Made by a program: the position numbers and the translations under genes. From the NCBI GenBank assembly GCA_012103255.1, contig WLXD01000007.1:62001-126000 (forward strand): a DNA stretch of 64,000 bases, given 5' to 3'. Within the stretch, counting starts at the first letter, position 1. Every line of letters begins with the position of its first letter. Positions 36,034 to 42,430 of the stretch are shown piece after piece. The notes under the pieces were generated by a model. It saw nothing but the letters and a program-made list of their open reading frames with translations, was not told where the DNA came from and searched no databases. Origin of the DNA: Acidobacteriota bacterium (GTDB lineage Bacteria > Acidobacteriota > UBA890 > WLXD01).

Positions 36034-36040
36034 ACGATCA

Positions 36041-36280
36041 TCAGCCGATCTCAGCCAGGACCTCGTCGAAGCGCGCGTGCATGCGTGCTTCGGCGTCGTC
36101 CAGCGCGGATTCCTTGTCCTCGAACCAGTCCGTGCTGCCATGCAGCCGGTCGACGAGGTTCTTCTCGCCAATCTCGATGGTGAGATTGCCGCGGAACCAG
36201 GCACGGTACTTGCCCTGAAGCGGCTCGATCCAGCAACGGTAGTTGTGGCCGTTGTAGTCACCGGCCCTGCGCATGCTCAT
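36041..36280 (-). CDS. Small unknown protein (79 residues)
   Basis: I do not recognise this protein. It begins MSMRRAGDYNGHNYRCWIEP and has an aromatic, mixed beta-strand first half (KYRAWFRGNLTIEIG) followed by an acidic helix (ESALDDAEARMHARFDEVLAEIG). The ATG at 36280 is chosen because GAGGA lies 7 bases before it; the frame is open to 36514 but that part looks non-coding and covers an operator. It converges on the permease stop 8 bases away and diverges from the next PadR gene, so the perfect palindrome between them could control it too. Confidence 0.6.
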   Translation of the reverse strand: MSMRRAGDYNGHNYRCWIEPLQGKYRAWFRGNLTIEIGEKNLVDRLHGSTDWFEDKESALDDAEARMHARFDEVLAEIG

Positions 36281-36382
36281 GTGGGAATCCTCGGATGGAT
36301 TCGGCGCACCAGCGCCGTTCGCTATGGGGGAGCCCCGAAAGGCTACAACCTGTCGGCCCGCACGGCGAATCATCGATTTCAT

Positions 36383-36425
36383 GTCGCTCACAAACATGTC
36401 GCTTGACGACATGTTTGTCAGTGAC
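36383..36425. promoter_or_regulatory. Long palindromic operator between the small gene and the fourth PadR
   Basis: The arms GTCGCTCACAAACATGTCG and CGACATGTTTGTCAGTGAC match as an inverted repeat at 17 of 19 positions with a 5-base centre; the inner 12 bases (ACAAACATGTCG) are perfect. It lies 49 bases before the PadR start in the 194-base divergent gap. This is the best-formed operator candidate in the window. Confidence 0.7.
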
Positions 36426-36474
36426 ATATCCTGCCGAGCAGCTTCACCTGATAGCCATTGCTTGGAGGCGCCCG

Positions 36475-36819
36475 ATGTCACCAGCCGCTTCGCCTGATGC
36501 GCTCTCACCGACAACTCTGCAGATTCTCCTGAGCCTGGTGCGGGAGCCCCGGCATGGATATGGAATCAAGCTGGACATCGAGGAGCGCACCGAGGGTGCC
36601 ATGTCACTTGGGTCCGGGACCCTGTACCAGGCCCTGGCCCGGCTCGAGCAACAGGCAATGATCGCGACTCAGGGCACGGACGCGGAAACCGACGCGCGCC
36701 GAGGCCGCCTCTACGCCCTGCTTCCGGCCGGGCGCACGGCAGTTCAACGCCAACTGAGTTCGATGCAGAGAACGGTCAGCAGCGACGCAGCACGCCTGGC
36801 GCTGGCTGACCCGGAGTGA
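36475..36819 (+). CDS. PadR family transcriptional regulator
   Basis: Winged-helix regulator of 114 residues: LQILLSLVREPRHGYGIKLDIEE split by the usual turn, GSGTLYQALARLEQQAMIA (recognition helix) and RRGRLYALLPAG (wing). It belongs to the HGYGI/GTLY subgroup, like the copy at 17.5 kb. GGAGG (36464-36468) stands 6 bases before the ATG at 36475 and fixes the start. The TGA overlaps the GTG of the permease (GTGA). A long palindrome sits in its promoter region, consistent with autoregulation. Confidence 0.9.
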   Translation: MSPAASPDALSPTTLQILLSLVREPRHGYGIKLDIEERTEGAMSLGSGTLYQALARLEQQAMIATQGTDAETDARRGRLYALLPAGRTAVQRQLSSMQRTVSSDAARLALADPE

Positions 36820-39491
36820 ACCATTCGACCGGCCTGCCCGAGTTTCTCTTCGGGCTACTCCTGCGCTTGTATCCGAAACGGTTCCGCCAGCGGTACGGCC
36901 AGGAACTCCTGATCTTCTTCCGCGCCGAGAGTCGGCGCGCGACTAATCGCGGCCTGCTTGGTCGCTCGAAGTTCTGGCTGCGCACGATCAGCGACACGTT
37001 CGTCGCGGCGCGCCGCTATCGCCGAATGTCCATCCCCACCGGACCACGCTCGCCCATGCTCATGCAGACGCTGCCACGTCATTTCCAGCTCGCTCTCCGC
37101 GCCATGCGACGCCAGCCGTCGTTCGCGTTCCTCGTCGTCCTGAGTCTCTCCATTGGCATGAGCGCCGCATTGATCGTCTTCTCCCTCGCCGAGGCCGCCC
37201 TGGTCGAGGCGATGCCGTTCGAGGAAGGCGACGGGCTCTTCTTCATCGATGGCACTCTGGCGGATGATCGCAGCGACGTTCGCGCCGGGTCCTATCCGGA
37301 GATCGCACGGTGGCGTGACGACACCTCGGCGTTCGAGGGGCTGGCCGCGATGTCAGGTATCGCGCTCAACCTCGTCACGCCGGACCTTGTAGAGCGCATC
37401 CAGGCCGAGATCGTCGGAGCCGATTACTTCGCCCTCCGACGGGCGCGGCAGATCGCCGGCCGTCTCCTCGGCGATGAAGACGGCCCTGAACGTGGGGAAT
37501 CCGCGGTCGTCGTCATCGGGGAAACCCTGTGTGAGCGCGTCTTCGATCGCAGCGACGTGCTCGGAACTCAGATCACGCTCAACGAGATTCCCCTCACCGT
37601 GGTCGGCATCGTGCCCGAGAGCTTCGTCGGGCTGGCCCTCGGCGCCGAGGCCTGGGTACCGATGAGCATGACGCGCGTGGTCGGCCGGGATACCGAACGC
37701 CGGGGCAGTCGCTGGCTCACGTCGATCGCGCGGCTCAACGACAACACCTCAGTCGAAGCCGCGCAGGCAGAACTCGACGGCGTCGCGCTCGATCTGGCCA
37801 CTGAATGGCCGCAGACGAACGACAACCGTACGGGCACCCTACAGCCCGCACGGGAGGCGTATCTCGACACAGCGGAGGACCTCATTCTCCTCTTGCTGGG
37901 CGCTGGTGTTCTGTTGCTGTGTATCGCCTCCGCCAACGTCGCCGGACTGCTTCTTCTGCGCGCCGAAACCCAAACCGCCGAACATGCGCTCTGCCTGGCG
38001 TTGGGCGAGCGGCGTGCCGGGATCGGACTCCGGGTGATCACCGAGTGCTTCACATTCGCCGTGGTCGCGGCTGTCATCAGCTGGGGCCTTGCTCAAGCGA
38101 CACTTCAGTGGGCGATGTCGTCGCTTCCCGCAAACGCTCTCCCAAGCTTCGTCACCCCCCGGCTGGATGCAGGGAGTCTGCTGTTCATGCTCGCTGCCGT
38201 GCTACTGGCAACCGGCGTGGCCGCATTGATTCCGGCGCTCTGGAGCTCGCGCGGCGACCTGACATCGGCCCTTCGAGGAAGCCGAGCTCTCGGTGCGAGT
38301 TCGGGCGGCACGCGGAGTCCGCAGCGCATGTTCGTCGTTGCTCAAATCGCGACCACCCTCGTGCTACTCGTCGCCACGGGGCTGATGGGACGCACGGTGA
38401 TCTCGAAACTCAATGTACCGACGGGGTTCGATCCCACGGATCTGTATGCGTTCCGAGTCCGCGTCCCGGCGGACCATGAGGACAGCGCTGCCCGAGACGC
38501 CTTCGCCGCTTCCGTTCGTGACCAGGTCGCTGGCATTCCAGGCGTGCTCGAAACCACATATGGCTCTGACGTGCCGCTGCGTGGTGGATCGAGCGCGGGA
38601 CTCGTGGTTCTGGCCGAGGCACCCGATCAGACAATCCGCTACTACCGGCATCGCGTGAGCCCCGACTACTTCGCGCGAACGGGAATCCAGATCCTGAACG
38701 GCAGAGGATTCGACGCCACCGACACTGCCGATTCCATGGCTGTCGTCGTGGTAAGCGAGGGGTTCGCGAGCCGGTTCATGCCCGGGCAGAACCCGGTCGG
38801 GCAAACGCTGGTCCGCGCTCCCGGATTCGGCGATATCCCCACCACCATTATCGGAGTCGCGGCGTCGACCCGATGGCGCGACCTGACCGCTGATCTGACG
38901 GCCGACGGCGATGACCCCGACTTGTACTTCCCCTTCGCGCAGTTCAGCACTCGGGTTGTCGAGTTCGTGGTTCGCGCGGAAACGGGCGCAACCGAACTGC
39001 CCGACGCGATTCGCCAAGCGGTGCGCACTTTGGCGCCGGACGCGCCCGCCTATCAGTTCACAAGCCTGAACGAACAACTCGATCAACAGACCGCCGGCGA
39101 TCGGCTGACTCTGGTCGTTCTCGCGACATTCGCCGTGAGATCGCTACTCCTCGCCGGAGTGGGCGTCTATGGAACTCTCGCGCAGGCGGTTCGGAGGCGT
39201 CGCCGGGAAATTGCGATCCGCATGGCGGTTGGTGCCGCCGGATCGGTTGTGCGGCGCGGCATCCTGAGTGAGGGCATGCGCCTCACAGGTGCGGGCGCAG
39301 TCTTCGGCCTCGTCACGTCGCTGGCACTGACTCGGCTCGTAAGCGGTCTCCTGTTCGGCGTGACCGCGCTCGACCCCGGCACGTACATCGTCGTGCTCGC
39401 AGCGCTCGCGACCTTGGCTCTGCTGGCAACCTGGGTGCCCGCGGCCAGGGCAACCCGAGTCGACCCGCAAGCGGCCCTACGCTCCGACTAG
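36816..39491 (+). CDS. ADOP-type FtsX/MacB orphan permease
   Basis: ADOP permease of 891 residues. The leader domain is textbook: LPEFLFGLLLRLYPKRFRQRYGQELLIFF (about 7-35, here given only as its key LRLYPKRFRQRYG core). The first MacB core starts at about 100, with LSLSIGMSAALIVFSLAEA in place of the usual GIGANTAIF. FtsX helices at about 350-480 carry LLCIASANVAGLLLLRAET. The second unit ends GIRMAV-like with EIAIRMAVGAAGSV and VDPQAALRSD. The GTG start overlaps the PadR stop. The TM1 motif is unusual within the family, but length and layout are complete. Confidence 0.92.
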   Translation: MNHSTGLPEFLFGLLLRLYPKRFRQRYGQELLIFFRAESRRATNRGLLGRSKFWLRTISDTFVAARRYRRMSIPTGPRSPMLMQTLPRHFQLALRAMRRQPSFAFLVVLSLSIGMSAALIVFSLAEAALVEAMPFEEGDGLFFIDGTLADDRSDVRAGSYPEIARWRDDTSAFEGLAAMSGIALNLVTPDLVERIQAEIVGADYFALRRARQIAGRLLGDEDGPERGESAVVVIGETLCERVFDRSDVLGTQITLNEIPLTVVGIVPESFVGLALGAEAWVPMSMTRVVGRDTERRGSRWLTSIARLNDNTSVEAAQAELDGVALDLATEWPQTNDNRTGTLQPAREAYLDTAEDLILLLLGAGVLLLCIASANVAGLLLLRAETQTAEHALCLALGERRAGIGLRVITECFTFAVVAAVISWGLAQATLQWAMSSLPANALPSFVTPRLDAGSLLFMLAAVLLATGVAALIPALWSSRGDLTSALRGSRALGASSGGTRSPQRMFVVAQIATTLVLLVATGLMGRTVISKLNVPTGFDPTDLYAFRVRVPADHEDSAARDAFAASVRDQVAGIPGVLETTYGSDVPLRGGSSAGLVVLAEAPDQTIRYYRHRVSPDYFARTGIQILNGRGFDATDTADSMAVVVVSEGFASRFMPGQNPVGQTLVRAPGFGDIPTTIIGVAASTRWRDLTADLTADGDDPDLYFPFAQFSTRVVEFVVRAETGATELPDAIRQAVRTLAPDAPAYQFTSLNEQLDQQTAGDRLTLVVLATFAVRSLLLAGVGVYGTLAQAVRRRRREIAIRMAVGAAGSVVRRGILSEGMRLTGAGAVFGLVTSLALTRLVSGLLFGVTALDPGTYIVVLAALATLALLATWVPAARATRVDPQAALRSD

Positions 39492-39563
39492 CTACTTCTT
39501 CGGCGTCGCTGCTCGTTTCTTTGGACTTGCCTTTCGTGGACTAGCTTGGGAACCATAGGTTCC

Positions 39564-40637
39564 ATGTCCTCTCGCTACAAAGTCCCGTTGGTGGCCGTAT
39601 TCGTCGCTGTCGCACTCCCGGCGGCTGCCCAACAGTCGCTTGAGAGTCCTCAGCTCTCGCTGTTGGCTTCATGGGGTTGTGCGGAATGTAGCGGCGCTGA
39701 ACTGCTTGGCGAAATTCAGAGCGTGACTCTTGCCCCGAACGGGACCGCCTACGCCCTGGACAGCTTCGAGCCGGCAATTCGGATATTCGTGCGCGATCAG
39801 CCGGCCGGGGCGTTCGGCCAGGAAGGTGAAGGGCCTGGCGAGTTCCAGCTCGCGAGCTTCGCCGGCGCAGCGCCCAGCGGACTCGAGGTCATCGACACGA
39901 GGCATCGCCGGATCAGCCGGCTCACCTACTCTGGCGACTTGGTCGATACGCGGCGGTTGACCGGGTTCCCTACCTACGCGTCCTATGACACAGAGACCGG
40001 CACCTGGTACTTCGCCACGATGGACTGGGCTTCCGGTGGCGCCCGCGTCACGCGACTCGAACCGCTTGGATCCGACCCGATCGCTGTAGGTCCGACGGAC
40101 TTCCCGCTAAGTGACAAGGGGACGCTCGCGGGCTTCTATCCAATTGCGGCGCGGCCGGGAGGCGGTTTCGCCGTCGGCGACGGCGCACGGGAATACCGCA
40201 TTCGCATCTATTCCGATTCCGGCGATCTACGGCACGAGATCCATCGTCCTCTCGAACGCATGGCGCGAACACCAGCTGAGATGGAGTTCGAACAGGAACG
40301 GATGGCCATGGGTGCCGCAGCAATGGCGCGCCTCGCGAACGCGGAGGGTGGCACACGGACGATGCCCGAGGTCGATCCGCTGAAACGACACTTCTACGTA
40401 CACGCTCTCCGCTACGACGACCACGGCAGACTTTGGGTGCTGACCAGGCGCGGGAACGAGAATCACTCGATCTTCGATATCTATTCCCCCACAGGCGCTG
40501 ACCTCGGAGAGGTCTCCGTTCCAGGCATGGTCGACCGCTTCGACGTACGGGGGCAGCGTCTGCTCACAGCTGGCATCACTGAGGACTGGGTGCCCGTGGT
40601 GCGACTCTGGGATCTTGAGGATTCGGCGCAGCGCTAG
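39564..40637 (+). CDS. 6-bladed beta-propeller (NHL-like) secreted protein
   Basis: Exported protein of 357 residues with a signal peptide (about 1-23, ending PAAAQQ). The propeller is suggested by repeated blades such as IQSVTLAPNGTAYALDSFE, IRIFVRDQPAGAFGQEGEGP (the GxGEFQ element of NHL repeats follows), GLEVIDTRHRRISRLTYSG and HALRYDDHGRLWVLTRRG. A Cys pair CAEC (about 39-42) may form a disulfide. Such proteins are abundant in Gemmatimonadota and Acidobacteriota, with no proven role. The ATG at 39564 is used; a TTG 18 bases earlier is possible. Confidence 0.78.
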   Translation: MSSRYKVPLVAVFVAVALPAAAQQSLESPQLSLLASWGCAECSGAELLGEIQSVTLAPNGTAYALDSFEPAIRIFVRDQPAGAFGQEGEGPGEFQLASFAGAAPSGLEVIDTRHRRISRLTYSGDLVDTRRLTGFPTYASYDTETGTWYFATMDWASGGARVTRLEPLGSDPIAVGPTDFPLSDKGTLAGFYPIAARPGGGFAVGDGAREYRIRIYSDSGDLRHEIHRPLERMARTPAEMEFEQERMAMGAAAMARLANAEGGTRTMPEVDPLKRHFYVHALRYDDHGRLWVLTRRGNENHSIFDIYSPTGADLGEVSVPGMVDRFDVRGQRLLTAGITEDWVPVVRLWDLEDSAQR

Positions 40638-42091
40638 AAAGGAGTCAGCTGCGGCGCGGCAAGTAAGGTGACTCCCAGACGAGAGGAGCTCTCAAAACAG
40701 AGCCAACTGCTCCGCGGTGGGCTCCGCTCAGCAGTACCACGGCTCTGTGAGGGATACGGAATCGTGGCGCGCGCCGGCAATGGCGGCAACTCGTGCAGGC
40801 GCGCGTCGCCTGGCGCGTGCCTCCTGGCGTACCGGCTCGCGAGGTCCCAGATCGCCTCGAACGTCTGACTGCGATGCCGATCGGCTCGGGCGTCGGCATC
40901 CACGAGCGCCTCGATCTCCCGCTGCAAGGCGTCCATCTCCGGGCGCGGGTGCTTCCACGGGTAGCCGAGTAGTGCCTCGTCGAAGTCGTCGACCAGATCG
41001 GACACTTCAGGCACGTCGAGTAGCCACGATCCTCGCGGAATCAGTAGACGGATCGCCAGCTGAATTGGCGATACGTTGCCCACGAGATCCAACTCGCCCA
41101 GGGTCCGCAGCATGTCCGCATAGCTTTCGAGGGTCGTCCACGGAGTGAAGGCGACGAAGGTTGGCTGCAGGTTCAGACCGTTGTCCCGGCAGAGTTCGAC
41201 CGCAGTGACGAAGTCCGCACGCGAGTGTCCCTTGTCGAGGAACGAAAGCGTGCGCTCATCGAGGGCCTCGACTGCACTCGTTATCAATGTGCAGCCTGTG
41301 CGCTGCAGCACCGGAAGAAGTTCGCGCTGGGCGAGCAAGTGCTCGACCTTCACGGTGACGTCGTAGCTAAGTCCTGGATGGCGCGCGTGGAGTGCCTCGA
41401 CCACGGCGCGCGCGTGACCCGGACCATTGAAGAAATCCGGATCGCCGAAAGTGATGTGCTGGGCACCGGCGCTCACCTGCTGGTCGACGTCGGCCATCAC
41501 GATGTCGGCCGGGACCACGTGGAAGCGCCCCTTGTAGACAGGAACAACGGGGCAGTGGCGGCATACATGCTTACAGCCTCGGGTTGCTTCGGTGCTGCCG
41601 ACCACGCGCTCGGTCCCATCCGGCATGCGCAATCGGGCGTACCGATCGAGGGCGGGCAGTCCCGCACGGTCCGGCACCTCGAACTCCATCCGGTCCAGGG
41701 CCACGGCCGTGGCCTCTTCGGGTGAGCCGGTCTGCCCCATCAGGAATCCCGCGAGGTAGTGCTCGCATTCCGCCGCCCCGAGGAACTCGACTCCGTGCTC
41801 ACGGAGCGCAGTGGCGTTGAGCGGTGCGTAGAGCCCCCATGCGCCGAGTCGCGCCTCGGGGTTGAGCTGACGAATGCGCGGCAGCGCGGCCAACGCGATG
41901 CGGGTCGCGGTGAACATCGGCAACCAAAGCGCGATGGCGTCGGCCGTCTGTACTTCCTCGTCGTCGAGAGTGTCCACCGACAGATCCAGACAGCGAGCCT
42001 CGCCTCCCCGCCCCTCAATGAGCGCGGCCGCCAGCCCGACAGCGAACGGCTGTCGTCCGAGTTCGTACGTCGAGATCAGAAGCACTTTCAT
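40634..42091 (-). CDS. B12-binding/radical SAM protein of the CUAEP/CCAEP-tail family (frameshifted 3' end)
   Basis: Radical SAM enzyme with an N-terminal cobalamin-binding-like Rossmann domain (about 1-140). The [4Fe-4S] motif is CKHVCRHC (Cys173, 177, 180), the SAM barrel runs to about 400, and a helical C-terminal extension follows. ATG 42091 gives MKVLLISTYE, typical of the B12 domain. The B12-ligand His motif DxHxxG is absent, so cobalamin binding may be base-off or lost. As read, the last about 50 residues are low-complexity nonsense. Restoring one C in the CCC run at 40751-40753 leads into a Cys-UGA-Ala-Glu-Pro tail with a true stop at 40692, giving 466 residues. No substrate is known for the family. 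Confidence 0.87.
   Translation of the reverse strand: MKVLLISTYELGRQPFAVGLAAALIEGRGGEARCLDLSVDTLDDEEVQTADAIALWLPMFTATRIALAALPRIRQLNPEARLGAWGLYAPLNATALREHGVEFLGAAECEHYLAGFLMGQTGSPEEATAVALDRMEFEVPDRAGLPALDRYARLRMPDGTERVVGSTEATRGCKHVCRHCPVVPVYKGRFHVVPADIVMADVDQQVSAGAQHITFGDPDFFNGPGHARAVVEALHARHPGLSYDVTVKVEHLLAQRELLPVLQRTGCTLITSAVEALDERTLSFLDKGHSRADFVTAVELCRDNGLNLQPTFVAFTPWTTLESYADMLRTLGELDLVGNVSPIQLAIRLLIPRGSWLLDVPEVSDLVDDFDEALLGYPWKHPRPEMDALQREIEALVDADARADRHRSQTFEAIWDLASRYARRHAPGDARLHELPPLPARATIPYPSQSRGTAERSPPRSSWLCFESSSRLGVTLLAAPQLTPF
40692..40753 (-). other. Hidden C-terminal tail with candidate selenocysteine codon
   Basis: In the frame one base off from the radical SAM gene the sequence reads LTEPWYC, UGA (40728-40730), AEPTAEQLALF, then a second UGA (40692-40694). 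The Cys-Sec-Ala-Glu-Pro string is the hallmark that names the CUAEP/CCAEP-tail radical SAM (seleno)protein family. An RNA hairpin GAGCC/GGCUC begins 3 bases after the UGA and could be a bacterial SECIS, though its apical loop is weak. No sel genes lie in the window. Confidence 0.7.
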
Positions 42092-42181
42092 CCCAGCAGA
42101 GTACCTGCTCTGCCCTGGCACGCTCGCGATCACCCGATCGAGGTGAAAACGGCATTTCTGGCGAAGAGGACGCTCGAGAAA

Positions 42182-42249
42182 AGTGATCTAACCGAAATTA
42201 ATTTACGCACGGCCGGGCAAGAGTGACTTTTGCGCGCCAGAAGTGACTT
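42182..42249 (+). repeat. Phased direct repeats upstream of a promoter
   Basis: AGTGACTT occurs at 42222-42229 and 42242-42249, exactly 20 bases apart. A related AGTGATCT lies at 42182-42189, 40 bases before the first. The spacings are whole helical turns, and the last copy touches the -35 box, as expected for activator sites. Confidence 0.5.
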
Positions 42250-42277
42250 GACATTCGAGTTCGATTTGTCGTAGAAT
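42248..42277 (+). promoter_or_regulatory. Near-consensus sigma70 promoter
   Basis: TTGACA (42248-42253), 18 bases, TAGAAT (42272-42277), in an AT-rich patch. It points rightwards, against both flanking genes, which are on the minus strand. No plus-strand coding region follows. Confidence 0.65.
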
Positions 42278-42283
42278 TCTCTA

Positions 42284-42333
42284 ATTCGTTGCTAAGAAAG
42301 CCCGGACGCGCGCCTCGCGAACCGGGTATTTTT
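42284..42333 (+). ncRNA. Candidate small RNA between promoter and terminator
   Basis: Transcription from the promoter at 42248-42277 would begin near 42284 and stop at the terminator 42301-42333, giving a transcript of about 50 bases with no reading frame. Its 5' part is AT-rich (CTAATTCGTTGCTAAGAAAG). The remaining bases of the 339-base gap (42092-42430) hold no gene; the radical SAM promoter should lie at its left end. Confidence 0.4.
42301..42333 (+). terminator. Intrinsic terminator
   Basis: Outer stem CCCGG/CCGGG (42301-42305 with 42322-42326) encloses an inner CGCG/CGCG stem and is followed by TATTTTT (42327-42333). This is a complete Rho-independent signal on the plus strand. Confidence 0.7.
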
Positions 42334-42430
42334 CGCCCTGAAGCCGCCGAACTTTCACCTTCAGTTCGCCCGATCGGCGAGGAATCCCGCAGTGCTGCTT
42401 CCCGGTAACCCCGGCTGTCTCGCTGCGCCG

